A DNA stretch of 19,789 bases from Pseudomonadota bacterium (GCA_030271595.1 JARXKO010000007.1:1-19789), one strand, 5' to 3'; shown: positions 1-7,809, numbered from the stretch's first letter. The notes: generated from the letters alone by a model not told the origin. Translations and numbers: made by a program.

Positions 1-1310
1 AGACCCTGCTCGCCCGCGCCATCGCGGGGGAAGCGGGCGTGCCGTTCTTCACCATTTCGGGTTCGGACTTCGTCGAGATGTTCGTCGGAGTCGGCGCCAG
101 CCGGGTCCGCGACATGTTCGAACAGGCCAAGAAATCGGCCCCGTGCATCGTCTTCATCGACGAGATCGACGCGGTCGGCCGCCATCGCGGCGCGGGGCTC
201 GGCAACGGCAATGACGAGCGCGAGCAGACGCTCAACCAGCTCCTGGTCGAAATGGACGGGTTCGAGGCTAACGAAGGCATCATCATCATCGCCGCGACCA
301 ACCGCCCCGATGTGCTCGATCCGGCCTTGCTCCGTCCCGGCCGCTTCGACCGCCAGGTTATCGTCCCGCGCCCCGACATCGATGGCCGCGAGCAGATCCT
401 AGCCGTGCACATGAAGAAGGTCCCGCTCGCGCCCGATGTCGAACCGCGCGTGATCGCCCGCGGGACGCCCGGCTTTTCCGGCGCCGACCTCGCCAACCTC
501 GTCAACGAAGCCGCGCTGCTTGCGGCGCGCAAGGGCAAGCGCCTGGTCGCGATGAGCGAGTTCGAGGAGGCCAAGGACAAGGTCATGATGGGCACCGAGC
601 GCAAGTCCATGGTCATGACCGAGGACGAGAAAAGGATGACTGCGTTCCACGAGGCTGGTCACGCCATCGTGGCGCTTCATGAGCCGGCGTCGGATCCGAT
701 TCACAAGGCGACGATCATTCCCCGCGGCCGCGCGCTCGGCATGGTCATGCGCCTGCCCGAACGCGACAATTACAGTTATCACCGCGACAAAATGTACGCC
801 AACCTCGCGGTGTCGATGGGCGGCCGGGTCGCCGAGGAAGTCGTGTTCGGCTATGACAAGGTCAGCTCGGGGGCGTCGTCGGACATCAGCTACGCGACCG
901 GACTTGCCCGCGACATGGTCACCCGCTGGGGCATGTCTGACGAGCTTGGGCCGCTTCAATATGCCGAAGCCGACGAGGAAGTGTTCCTCGGCTATTCGGT
1001 CAACCGCCAGAAGAACATGTCGAATGAAACCGCCCAGGCGATCGACAAGGAAATCCGCCGCATCGTCGAGGCCGGGTACGAACGGGCCAAGACCGTGCTG
1101 ACCGAGTTTCGCGCCGAACTCGAGACTTTGGCCAAGGCGCTGCTCGAATATGAGACCCTGTCGGGTGACGAGATCAAGCGCGTGCTCCTCGGCGAGGCTA
1201 TCGACCGCGGCGGCTCCTCGACTCCCTCGCTGCCCGCTGCCGGCTCATCGATCCCCAAGGCCAAACGGCCAAAGCCTGGAATCGGCGGGCCCGCCGCAGC
1301 CGGCGCCTAG
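1..1310 (+). CDS. ftsH: ATP-dependent zinc metalloprotease FtsH, 3' part (5' end outside window)
   Basis: FtsH is a membrane-anchored hexameric AAA+ protease that unfolds and degrades misfolded membrane proteins and some regulatory proteins at the cytoplasmic face of the inner membrane. The open frame runs into the left edge. The first visible codons (from base 3) read [16 protein letters not shown], the segment just after a Walker A motif, so the transmembrane N-terminus and Walker A lie outside. About 435 residues are visible. In order there are Walker B ([12 protein letters not shown]), the second region of homology ([20 protein letters not shown]), and the zinc site HEAGH at bases 648-662 with its downstream Asp in [19 protein letters not shown]. 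The C-terminal tail is rich in Pro, Ala and Gly. The stop is TAG at 1308-1310. A GTG at 39 could look like a start, but it lies inside the AAA domain. The catalytic parts that are visible look intact. Confidence 0.97.
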   Translation, partial: TLLARAIAGEAGVPFFTISGSDFVEMFVGVGASRVRDMFEQAKKSAPCIVFIDEIDAVGRHRGAGLGNGNDEREQTLNQLLVEMDGFEANEGIIIIAATNRPDVLDPALLRPGRFDRQVIVPRPDIDGREQILAVHMKKVPLAPDVEPRVIARGTPGFSGADLANLVNEAALLAARKGKRLVAMSEFEEAKDKVMMGTERKSMVMTEDEKRMTAFHEAGHAIVALHEPASDPIHKATIIPRGRALGMVMRLPERDNYSYHRDKMYANLAVSMGGRVAEEVVFGYDKVSSGASSDISYATGLARDMVTRWGMSDELGPLQYAEADEEVFLGYSVNRQKNMSNETAQAIDKEIRRIVEAGYERAKTVLTEFRAELETLAKALLEYETLSGDEIKRVLLGEAIDRGGSSTPSLPAAGSSIPKAKRPKPGIGGPAAAGA

Positions 1311-1314
1311 AGGC

Positions 1315-1342
1315 TTGTCAGAAGAGCGTTAATTGCTAGCTT
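1315..1342 (+). promoter_or_regulatory. Candidate sigma70-type promoter for the small secreted protein gene
   Basis: TTGTCA at 1315-1320 and TAGCTT at 1337-1342 are separated by 16 bases, and the -10 is preceded by TGC (an extended -10 feature). The predicted start of transcription near 1349 leaves a leader of about 35 bases that contains the ribosome binding site. The element is read from sequence only. The upstream gene ends at 1310, so a separate promoter here is plausible, but read-through from ftsH is also possible. Confidence 0.35.
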
Positions 1343-1372
1343 GCCCCGCTGGCGCGCGGACCTTGCGCCATT

Positions 1373-1380
1373 GGGGAGAG
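1373..1380 (+). promoter_or_regulatory. Ribosome binding site supporting the TTG start at 1385
   Basis: GGGGAGAG lies four bases before TTG at 1385-1387. No ATG or GTG start in this frame would keep the signal peptide, so this purine-rich site decides the start. Confidence 0.6.
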
Positions 1381-1384
1381 AAAT

Positions 1385-1783
1385 TTGCACCGCTTGCGCC
1401 GCGCCGCCGTCGCCGTGACTTTGCTGTGTTCGGTGGCGAGCGCCGCCGCCCCGGCATTGGCCCAGCACATGAACGCCGAATCCTTTTACCAGCGCGCGAT
1501 CGCGCTCAAGAAAAAGGGCGCCTTGGCGATGTTTTCGGTCGGTGAAATCAAGGCCCTGCTGAAGGAGGTCAAGGCGGCCGGGCTGTTGGTCAAGCAGACC
1601 CGATTGGCGGCGGAACAGGGCGGTCACCACGGCCGTTATTGCCCGCCCGTTGGAGCGAAGCGGATGGATTCCAACGAATATCTGTCCGCGCTTGGGGCGA
1701 TTCCACTGGCCGAGCGCAAGACGATCGACCTGGTCGAAGCGACCACCCGGATGATGGAGCGCAAATTTCCCTGCAAGGTCTAG
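1385..1783 (+). CDS. Small secreted protein, possibly of the Rap1a/Tai type
   Basis: A 132-residue protein of unknown function. Residues 1-26 form a clear Sec signal peptide (basic MHRLRR, a hydrophobic stretch, cleavage likely after APALA), so the mature protein should be periplasmic or secreted. The mature part holds a basic amphipathic region (residues 35-75) and two cysteines, C86 in GRYCPP and C130 in KFPC, which could form a disulfide. The pattern of a Cys-Pro, about 40 residues with a helix, and a final FPC resembles the C-terminal half of the Rap1a/Tai immunity-type domain. This likeness is by eye and weak, and no toxin gene is near. The start is TTG at 1385, chosen because it has a good ribosome binding site and gives a complete signal peptide. 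The stop TAG (1781-1783) overlaps the stop of the convergent DUF3667 gene. Confidence 0.8.
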   Translation: MHRLRRAAVAVTLLCSVASAAAPALAQHMNAESFYQRAIALKKKGALAMFSVGEIKALLKEVKAAGLLVKQTRLAAEQGGHHGRYCPPVGAKRMDSNEYLSALGAIPLAERKTIDLVEATTRMMERKFPCKV

Positions 1784-2853
1784 GCGGCGATTCCGGCGAC
1801 GATGATCGCGAAGAGGGCCGCCGCGACGAACGCGAAAATGGTCAGCAGCAGCGCCCGCCACAACGCCCCCAGCCAGGTCAGTCCGTAGGTTCCCTGGAGC
1901 TGACGATACATGTGGACCGGGGGCAGAAAGAGAAGGAATCCGCCGATGGCGGCAAGGCCAACCATCCCCAGCAATGCTGCGGCCACCACCAGGAGCGTCA
2001 TGAACGACAGGGAATAGGTGACGAAGATGATATGGTCGTAGACCCGAAACCGGCGGCTGAAGGGAAACAGCAACCACAGGAACGGCACCGAGAGCGGGAT
2101 CAGCAGCCAGCTATATTTGTAGGCGCCGCTCTTGAGCTTGTAGATTAGCAGGTCGGGATTCTGCTTGGCGCGGGCAATGGCGGAATCCAACCACGCATTG
2201 CCGGTCCTCGGCGTGCGGATGACCGGCGTTGTGGATCCATTCTGGTCCTTCGCTGCGCCATTGGCTGTGTTCAACGATGCGGCGACCAGGCGCTCGGTCG
2301 AAAGATCGCTTTCAACAGACGCAATCCTGGAGTCGAAAGCAGCGGTTGGACGGCCGGCAGCAACCGCCGCCGCGCGCTCGCGCGTCAGACTGGCGAGCCG
2401 CTGCTCGTCCTTGGCGATGGACGTAGCGAGTTCGGTACGGCTTCGCGTCGAGCCGACGGTGTTGCCCAATCCGAGCGACGCGCCGAGCACCGCGAACATC
2501 AGAAACACCGAGAACAGGAACAAGGCGATGGGCGAGACAAAGCTTGCCCGCTGGCCGTCGATATAGCGGCGGGTGAGATCGCCCGGCAGCCACGCCAGCA
2601 ACGGCAATGTCCGCCAGATCTTGCCTTCGAAGTGGAGCACGCCGTGGAGCAGATCGTGAAAGAAAGCCGCGAGCGTGCGGTGGACATTCGCCTCCTGGCC
2701 GCATTGATGGCAATAGGGGCCGCTCAGCGGGGCCCCGCAATTGAGGCACGTGCCCCCGGTGGCATGGCCTCCGGCTTCCCCCGTCCGGGGCTCGACCGCG
2801 TGGCCGAGAATCCCGCCGGTCACGACATCGCCAAGCGATTCCAGATTGCCCAT
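1780..2853 (-). CDS. DUF3667 membrane protein with N-terminal zinc ribbon
   Basis: A 357-residue inner-membrane protein of the DUF3667 family, whose function is not known. Residues 36-51 hold a zinc-ribbon pattern, CLNCG then CHQCG (CxxC...CxxC). Next come the conserved family stretch FHDLLHGVLHFEGKIWRTL (residues 66-84) and GDLTRRYIDGQRASFVSP, and a first membrane helix at about 107-128. A charged, Ala-rich segment at about 135-190 is likely coiled coil. Several membrane helices fill the last 120 residues, and the protein ends at a hydrophobic IVAGIAA. The start is ATG at 2851-2853 with GGGAGAGGGC directly before it. A longer reading to 3159 would run through nadD on the other strand and adds only low-complexity Arg/Ala/Ser sequence, so I rejected it. 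The gene is divergent from nadD (64 bases between starts) and convergent with the secreted-protein gene, sharing the stop CTAG. Confidence 0.88.
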   Translation of the reverse strand: MGNLESLGDVVTGGILGHAVEPRTGEAGGHATGGTCLNCGAPLSGPYCHQCGQEANVHRTLAAFFHDLLHGVLHFEGKIWRTLPLLAWLPGDLTRRYIDGQRASFVSPIALFLFSVFLMFAVLGASLGLGNTVGSTRSRTELATSIAKDEQRLASLTRERAAAVAAGRPTAAFDSRIASVESDLSTERLVAASLNTANGAAKDQNGSTTPVIRTPRTGNAWLDSAIARAKQNPDLLIYKLKSGAYKYSWLLIPLSVPFLWLLFPFSRRFRVYDHIIFVTYSLSFMTLLVVAAALLGMVGLAAIGGFLLFLPPVHMYRQLQGTYGLTWLGALWRALLLTIFAFVAAALFAIIVAGIAA

Positions 2854-2863
2854 GCCCTCTCCC
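2854..2863 (-). promoter_or_regulatory. Ribosome binding site of the DUF3667 gene
   Basis: On the minus strand GGGAGAGGGC sits immediately before ATG at 2853. It supports this start over the much longer upstream frame. Confidence 0.6.
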
Positions 2864-2899
2864 GGTTCGAGCGGCGAGCATAGAAGGCTGTCGAAGGCC

Positions 2900-2909
2900 G
2901 TGCTAGCAC
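2900..2909. promoter_or_regulatory. Perfect 10-bp palindrome between the divergent DUF3667 and nadD genes
   Basis: GTGCTAGCAC reads the same on both strands. It carries a TGCTAGC extended -10-like sequence in both directions and ends 8 bases before the nadD ATG. No good -35 is visible on either side. It could be a shared -10 region, an operator, or chance. Confidence 0.3.
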
Positions 2910-2917
2910 TTGCGCGC

Positions 2918-3580
2918 ATGGCGCTCATTGGCCTCCTCGGCGGGTCGTTCAACCCGGCCCATCGCGGGCATCGCCGGCTCAGCCTGGCGGCGCGTCGAGC
3001 GCTTGGGCTGGACGAGATCTGGTGGCTGGTGTCACCCGGCAACCCGCTCAAGTCCTCCGCCCCCGACATGGCGCCGTTCGACGCCCGCATGGCCTCTGCC
3101 AAAGCGCTGGCGCGGCGTGCGCCGATCCGGGTGTCCGATGCGGAACAGCGGTTCGGCACGGTCTATACGGTGGACACGGTACGGCGGCTGCAATCTGTAT
3201 ACCCGCAACACCATTTCATCTGGTTGCTTGGAAGCGACACACTGCCAAATTTTCACAAATGGCGTGATTGGAGGGGCTTAGCGCGCATTGTGCCGATTGC
3301 GGTCCTGCCCCGGGCAGGTTATGATCGTACTGCCCATGCGGCTCGCGCGATGGGCTGGCTGCGGCGGTTCGTCCATCCGTCCAGTCAGGCGATTAGCTGG
3401 ACGGAGTGGAGTGCACCGGCGATCTTTTTCCTTCGCCTGCCGCAAGACCCCACGTCCGCTACCGCCATCCGCGCGAACAACCCACATTGGCATCGTCGGC
3501 CGTCCGCGATTGAATCGCATTCGAGGCACCTGGCGAAACCAATTTCCGTTAGGAATCGACTTGAATCCACGTCCCGCTGA
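2918..3580 (+). CDS. nadD: Nicotinate-nucleotide adenylyltransferase NadD
   Basis: NadD joins nicotinate mononucleotide and ATP to give deamido-NAD, the penultimate step of NAD synthesis in the cytoplasm. The 220-residue product has the nucleotidyltransferase motif GGSFNPAHRGH (residues 8-18), the family element GSDTLPNFHKW (105-115), and TSATAIR (179-185) in place of the usual ISSTxIR. The tail after that motif is about 35 residues, basic and poorly conserved in look. The start is ATG at 2918, right before the conserved N-terminus. No ribosome binding site is visible before it, so the message may be leaderless. The gene overlaps rsfS by 20 bases, the common alphaproteobacterial nadD-rsfS pairing, and it appears to head the nine-gene plus-strand run. 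Confidence 0.95.
   Translation: MALIGLLGGSFNPAHRGHRRLSLAARRALGLDEIWWLVSPGNPLKSSAPDMAPFDARMASAKALARRAPIRVSDAEQRFGTVYTVDTVRRLQSVYPQHHFIWLLGSDTLPNFHKWRDWRGLARIVPIAVLPRAGYDRTAHAARAMGWLRRFVHPSSQAISWTEWSAPAIFFLRLPQDPTSATAIRANNPHWHRRPSAIESHSRHLAKPISVRNRLESTSR
3551..3554 (+). promoter_or_regulatory. Ribosome binding site that sets the TTG start of rsfS
   Basis: AGGA lies six bases before TTG at 3561-3563, inside the end of nadD. No in-frame ATG or GTG fits the family N-terminus better. Confidence 0.5.
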
Positions 3581-3974
3581 GACCGCCGGCAAGGCCGGCA
3601 AGGCAGGTCGCCCGCCAATCGCCGTCGACCAGATCCACAAGATCGTGCTGCAATCGCTCGACGACGACCAGGCGCAGGAAGTGGTCTCGATCCCGCTCGC
3701 CGGAAAGTCCAATATCGCCGATCATATGGTGATCGCGTCGGGCCGCTCGACCCGCCAGGTGGCGTCGATGGCGGCCAAATTGGCCGACCGCATCAAGCAG
3801 CAAACGGGTCTTATCGCACGGATCGAGGGCCTGCCCGCGGCCGACTGGGTGCTGATCGACGCCAATGACGTCATCGTCCACATCTTCCGCCCCGAAGTAA
3901 GAAATTTTTACAATTTGGAGAGAATGTGGTCTTTTGGGGACGACGACAACAAAAGCGCTTCGGCGCGCGGGTGA
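3561..3974 (+). CDS. rsfS: Ribosomal silencing factor RsfS
   Basis: RsfS (formerly YbeB/Iojap) binds ribosomal protein uL14 on the large subunit and blocks joining with the small subunit, lowering translation in stationary phase or starvation. The 137-residue protein has the full domain: KIVLQSLDDDQAQEVVSIPL, then DHMVIASGRSTRQV (residues 54-67), then DWVLIDANDVIVHIFRPEVR (95-114) and FYNLERMW near the end. The first 20 residues and the last 11 are low-complexity extensions. TTG at 3561 is chosen from the AGGA six bases upstream. The reading frame continues further upstream within nadD but shows no family similarity there. The serine hydrolase gene starts three bases after the stop. Confidence 0.94.
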   Translation: MNPRPAETAGKAGKAGRPPIAVDQIHKIVLQSLDDDQAQEVVSIPLAGKSNIADHMVIASGRSTRQVASMAAKLADRIKQQTGLIARIEGLPAADWVLIDANDVIVHIFRPEVRNFYNLERMWSFGDDDNKSASARG

Positions 3975-3977
3975 TTG

Positions 3978-4826
3978 ATGAAGCTTCGTTCGACCATCTT
4001 GCTGTCACTATTGGCGCTGTGCTTCGCGCAGCCGGCAGGCGCGGCATCGACGCCGAGCCTGAGTGCGCTTGAGCAGCAGCTCAATTACATGGTCGCCGCC
4101 AAATCCGCCGATGTCGGCATTGCGGCGCTCGACCTCAACTCCGGCGAAAGCATCAACGTCAAGGGCCTGACCCCGTTTCCGATGGCGAGCACGGTCAAGA
4201 TCGCGGTTGCCGCGGCCTATCTGAGCCAGGTCGATCACGGCCGCCGCTCGATGCTCGACACGATTGGCAACGAACGCGCCCGCGACCTCATGGGCAAGAT
4301 GCTCATTCACAGCGACAATCGCGCCACCGACAAATTGATCAAGGATCTCGGCGGCCCGACGGCAATCCAGGACTGGCTCAACTTCCACGGCTTCAACGGC
4401 ATCCACGTCGACCGTAATATCGCGCAATTGCTGAGCGCCCCGCGCGACTTGTGGGATCGCCGCGATTCTAGCACGCCGCTGGCGATGGTCGAGCTGCTTC
4501 GCCGCCTCGATCGCGGCAATGTCCTGTCGGCGTCGAGCCGCTCGATCCTGCTCGGTTTCATGAGCCGCTGCGAAACCGGCAAGAACCGCATGAAGGCGCT
4601 GCTGCCGGAGGGCACTTTGGTCGAACATAAGACCGGCACCCTCAACGGGCTCAGCGACGACGTCGGTTTTGTCACCCTGCCGGACGGCCGCCGCGTTGCA
4701 ATCGCGATCTTTACCCGCGGCGGGAGCGACCGCCCGCGCACCATCGCCGAGACCGCGCGCGCGCTCTACGACGGCTTCCGCTCGGTCATGACCTGGTCGT
4801 TCAGCCCGGTCCCAGCCACCCGCTAG
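3978..4826 (+). CDS. Secreted class-A-beta-lactamase-fold serine hydrolase lacking the deacylation Glu
   Basis: A 282-residue periplasmic protein of the PenP/class A beta-lactamase-like group. Residues 1-23 are a signal peptide (LLSLLALCFAQPAGAA). The penicillin-binding motifs are present: S71-T-V-K74 in FPMASTVK, S112-D-N114, and K218-T-G220 in HKTGT. The segment corresponding to the omega loop reads DRNIAQLLSA (145-154), where class A enzymes have DRWEPELNEA. Counted from SDN, the positions of Glu166 and Asn170 are Ile148 and Leu152. The water-activating Glu therefore seems absent, which argues against an efficient beta-lactamase. A peptidoglycan carboxypeptidase or endopeptidase, or a penicillin-binding protein of unknown substrate, is a better guess. 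It sits between rsfS and rlmH, with its stop overlapping the rlmH start by one base. ATG 3978 is preferred over the adjoining TTG 3975. No clear ribosome binding site is seen, so translational coupling to rsfS is likely. Confidence 0.9.
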   Translation: MKLRSTILLSLLALCFAQPAGAASTPSLSALEQQLNYMVAAKSADVGIAALDLNSGESINVKGLTPFPMASTVKIAVAAAYLSQVDHGRRSMLDTIGNERARDLMGKMLIHSDNRATDKLIKDLGGPTAIQDWLNFHGFNGIHVDRNIAQLLSAPRDLWDRRDSSTPLAMVELLRRLDRGNVLSASSRSILLGFMSRCETGKNRMKALLPEGTLVEHKTGTLNGLSDDVGFVTLPDGRRVAIAIFTRGGSDRPRTIAETARALYDGFRSVMTWSFSPVPATR

Positions 4827-5248
4827 TGCTCCTCCACATCATTGCGCGAGGCAAGATCGGACGCTCGAGCGAGGCCGATCTGGTCGACCGCTATCTGAAA
4901 CGCATTGCCTGGCCGACCAAGGTCACGGAGCTGCCCGACGGCGGAGGTAGCGCGCCGCCTCCCGACCGTTCGAGCGTCACAATCCTGCTCGATGAGCGTG
5001 GCGAGAGTCTCAGTTCGATCGATCTGGCCAAAAGGATCGAAACCTGGCGCGACGGCGGCAAACGCGAAGCGCGGTTTGTAATCGGCGCCGCCGACGGGCA
5101 TTCGGAAGGCGAGCGCTCGGCCGCGGATCTGCTGCTGTCGTTCGGCGCCGCGACCTGGCCACATCTGCTTGCCCGCGCGATGCTCGCCGAGCAATTATTC
5201 CGCGCCACCTCGATCCTTGCCAATCACCCCTATCACCGCGAAGGCTGA
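4826..5248 (+). CDS. rlmH: 23S rRNA pseudouridine1915 N3-methyltransferase RlmH
   Basis: RlmH is a SPOUT-class methyltransferase that methylates pseudouridine 1915 in helix 69 of 23S rRNA on assembled 70S ribosomes, using S-adenosylmethionine. The 140-residue product starts MLLHIIARGKIG, has LDERG at 55-59, the cofactor-loop sequence FVIGAADGH at 84-92, and ends with the conserved NHPYHREG. The length is near normal for the family. The start is GTG at 4826-4828, overlapping the previous stop as TAGTG, so it is probably translationally coupled. It lies three genes from rsfS and nadD, an arrangement widespread in bacteria, here with a serine hydrolase inserted. Confidence 0.95.
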   Translation: MLLHIIARGKIGRSSEADLVDRYLKRIAWPTKVTELPDGGGSAPPPDRSSVTILLDERGESLSSIDLAKRIETWRDGGKREARFVIGAADGHSEGERSAADLLLSFGAATWPHLLARAMLAEQLFRATSILANHPYHREG

Positions 5249-5253
5249 GGGGG

Positions 5254-6426
5254 ATGCGGGCACTGTACCTGGCCTTTGCGATACCGGCGCTGATCGCCGC
5301 CAGCGTGCCGCTTCGCCCGGCCGCCCCGTTGCTCGACGACGAGGTCAAGGCGGCCCGTGCCGATCAAGCCGCGGCCGAGGCCGAGTCGAAGCGGCTCGAC
5401 CTGATCGCGGCCAGTGCCAAGGGCGCCGCCGATCGGCTCGCCGCGCAGCAAGCGGCTGCAGCGCAAGCGATCGACGCCGCCGAAGCGCGGATAACCGCCA
5501 CTCAAACCGAGCTTCGCCTGGCTTCAGCCCGGCTTGACCAGTTCCGGGTTGCGCGCGCCGTTGCCCAACGGCCGGTGTCGGCCCTGCTCGCCGGTCTGGC
5601 GATGATGGGCGAGCGGCCGCCGATCCTTGTCCTCGCCGACCGCGGCGGGATCGACGAGCTGGTCAAGACCAGGATCCTGCTTGATTCGACCATGCCGGTG
5701 GTCCGGCGCAGGGCGGCCGAGCTCGCCGCCCGGATCGCCAGCGGCCAGCGGATCGAAGCGGCCGCGGCCGACGCTCGGTCGGCACTGCTTGCCGGCCGCC
5801 GCGACCTGATTGCCCGTCAGCAGCATTTCGCCGCTCTCGAACACAAAGCCCTGGCGGCCAGCCTCGCCGCAGGGGGCGCCGCGCTGAACGCCGGCGACCG
5901 GGTGATTGCCGGGCGCGAAACGCTTGCCGACATGACCGGTTCTGACCGCGCGTCGGCCGCGGCGATTGCTGCCGAGTTGATCGCTGCCGAGCCAGTGCCG
6001 GCGAGACCGGGCGCAGCTTCGGGCGCGGCGCCGGAAGCACCATTCGCTTATGATCTGCCGGTCGAGGCGGAGGTCACCCGCGGGCTTGCCGAAATCGACC
6101 GCGGCGGAGTCCGCTCGCGCGGGATTGCGCTGGCCGCGCGGCGCGGTTCGCAGCTGACCGTGCCGGCCGACGGCATCGTCCGGTTTGCCGGGCCCTTCCG
6201 CGACTATGACGGGGTGGTGATCATCGATCATGGCAATGGCTGGATCAGCCTCATCGTCAACCTCGCGACCCCGCTCCAGGCCGGCGCCGCGGTCCGCCGC
6301 GGGGAACCGCTTGGCCGCGCTCTTGGCGAAATCGAGGTCGAATTGTCCCATAATGGGCAACGCGTCTCGCCAGCCATCATCGCAGGTTCATATGATCCTC
6401 TGTCAAAGGGCGAAAAAGGCGGTTAA
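5254..6426 (+). CDS. envC: EnvC-like murein hydrolase activator with degenerate LytM domain
   Basis: A 390-residue periplasmic protein. After a signal peptide (about residues 1-20) there is a long Ala-rich coiled coil (about 28-240), a Pro/Ala linker, and a C-terminal LytM/M23-type domain (about 270-380). Active M23 peptidases bind zinc with HxxxD and HxH and use a further His in YAHL. Here these read S288-R-G-I-A292, E359-I-E361, and I-V-N336-L, so all zinc and catalytic residues are lost. This is the hallmark of EnvC-type activators, which in E. coli switch on amidases AmiA and AmiB at the septum during daughter-cell separation. The gene follows rlmH by five bases, with GAGGGGG before ATG, and precedes ctpA. 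This envC-ctpA neighbourhood is common in proteobacteria. The amidase partner is not in the window. Confidence 0.9.
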   Translation: MRALYLAFAIPALIAASVPLRPAAPLLDDEVKAARADQAAAEAESKRLDLIAASAKGAADRLAAQQAAAAQAIDAAEARITATQTELRLASARLDQFRVARAVAQRPVSALLAGLAMMGERPPILVLADRGGIDELVKTRILLDSTMPVVRRRAAELAARIASGQRIEAAAADARSALLAGRRDLIARQQHFAALEHKALAASLAAGGAALNAGDRVIAGRETLADMTGSDRASAAAIAAELIAAEPVPARPGAASGAAPEAPFAYDLPVEAEVTRGLAEIDRGGVRSRGIALAARRGSQLTVPADGIVRFAGPFRDYDGVVIIDHGNGWISLIVNLATPLQAGAAVRRGEPLGRALGEIEVELSHNGQRVSPAIIAGSYDPLSKGEKGG

Positions 6427-6458
6427 ACCGCCCGCCGCCGCCACAAGGACGCGACCCG

Positions 6459-7802
6459 ATGAAGCTCAATCGCAAATACCTCCCGCCCATGACCGTGCTT
6501 GCAGCGCTGGCTTTGGTACCAATCGCCAATAGCGCGTTCGCGGCGGTTGACGCGACCGACTATAAAGAACTCGAAAAGTTCATGAGCGTCTATGAGCGGG
6601 TCAAGGCCAATTACGTCGACAAGGTCGACGACAAGGCGCTGATCAAAGGCGCGATCGACGGCATGCTGGCGTCGCTCGATCCCCATTCAAGCTATGCCGA
6701 GGCGAGCGATTTCGAGCAGTTGAAGGCGACCACCGACGGCAATTACGGCGGCCTTGGCCTGACCGTTTCGATCGAGGACGGGGCGGTCAAGGTGATCGCG
6801 CCGACCGAGGACACCCCGGCCTACCGCGCCGGGATCAAGCCCGGCGATTACATCACCCATATCGGCGACGAGCTGGTCTATGGCCTGTCACTCGACGATG
6901 CGGTCGCCAAGATGCGCGGCGACCCCGGAACGCCGATCAAGCTGACGATCGTCCGCCCGGGCCGCGACAAGCCGTTCGACGTCACCATCGTCCGCGAACG
7001 CATCGAGCTCCACCCGGTCAAGTGGGAGATCAAGGACGGCGTCGGGATCCTCAACATCAACACCTTTTCCGGCAATGTCGCCGATCAGACCAAGTCGGCG
7101 TTGCTGGCGATCGACAAGGCCACCGGCGGCAAGCCGCTCGGTTACGTCGTCGATCTGCGGTCCAACCCCGGCGGCCTGCTCGACCAGGCGGTGGATGTCA
7201 GTGACGCCTTCCTCGACGGCGGCGAAGTGGTTTCCCAGCGCGGCCGCGAGAAGAGCGACATCGAACGTTATTATGCGCGCCCCGGCGACATGGCTCACGG
7301 CCTGCCGGTGATCGTGCTGGTCGATGCCGGGACCGCCTCGGCCTCGGAGATCGTCGCCGGCGCCCTGCAGGATCATCGCCGCGCCCTGATCATGGGCGAA
7401 ACCAGCTTCGGCAAGGGATCGGTCCAGACCGTGGTCCAGACCGGCCCCGAAGCTGCGCTGAGGCTGACCACGGCCCGCTATTACACGCCTTCTGGCCGCT
7501 CGGTTCAGGCAGGCGGGATCGAGCCTGACATTCCTGTCCCGCAGCTGTCGGACAAGGACTACAAGGATCGTCCACGGGTGCGCGAAGCCGACCTCCGCCG
7601 TCATTTGCTGGCCCAGGCCAAGGTCGACGACAAGCTGCTTGAGAAAGACGACACGCCCGACCCGCGCTTCACCGCGACCGCCGAGGAGCTCGAGAAAAAG
7701 GGCATCAAGGACTTTCAGCTTTATTATGCGATCAACACGCTGAAGCGCCTCGGCGGATCGGCGCCGTCGGCCGCTCCCCAAGGCCAGAAGAAGGGCCGCT
7801 AG
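6459..7802 (+). CDS. ctpA: Carboxyl-terminal processing protease, S41 family (CtpA)
   Basis: A 447-residue periplasmic serine protease that removes or degrades proteins from their C-termini. In other bacteria CtpA degrades murein endopeptidases. Residues 1-29 form a signal peptide ending NSAFAA. Then come an N-terminal helical part with SLDPHSSY (72-79), a PDZ domain (about 95-180, with YGGLGLTV and AYRAGIKPGD), and the catalytic domain with LRSNPGGLLDQAVDVSDAF. The probable nucleophile is Ser296 in GTASASEI, and the general base is Lys319 in SFGKGSVQ. A charged C-terminal extension rich in Lys and Asp covers the last 80 residues. The start ATG has AAGGA about ten bases before it. dsbB begins seven bases after the stop. 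The two catalytic residues appear intact. Confidence 0.95.
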   Translation: MKLNRKYLPPMTVLAALALVPIANSAFAAVDATDYKELEKFMSVYERVKANYVDKVDDKALIKGAIDGMLASLDPHSSYAEASDFEQLKATTDGNYGGLGLTVSIEDGAVKVIAPTEDTPAYRAGIKPGDYITHIGDELVYGLSLDDAVAKMRGDPGTPIKLTIVRPGRDKPFDVTIVRERIELHPVKWEIKDGVGILNINTFSGNVADQTKSALLAIDKATGGKPLGYVVDLRSNPGGLLDQAVDVSDAFLDGGEVVSQRGREKSDIERYYARPGDMAHGLPVIVLVDAGTASASEIVAGALQDHRRALIMGETSFGKGSVQTVVQTGPEAALRLTTARYYTPSGRSVQAGGIEPDIPVPQLSDKDYKDRPRVREADLRRHLLAQAKVDDKLLEKDDTPDPRFTATAEELEKKGIKDFQLYYAINTLKRLGGSAPSAAPQGQKKGR

Positions 7803-7809
7803 CCCGGCG

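Noticed and set aside
2854..3159. N-terminal extension of the DUF3667 protein by about 100 residues
   Set aside because: It would overlap nadD on the other strand and adds low-complexity sequence. ATG 2853 has a strong ribosome binding site right before it.
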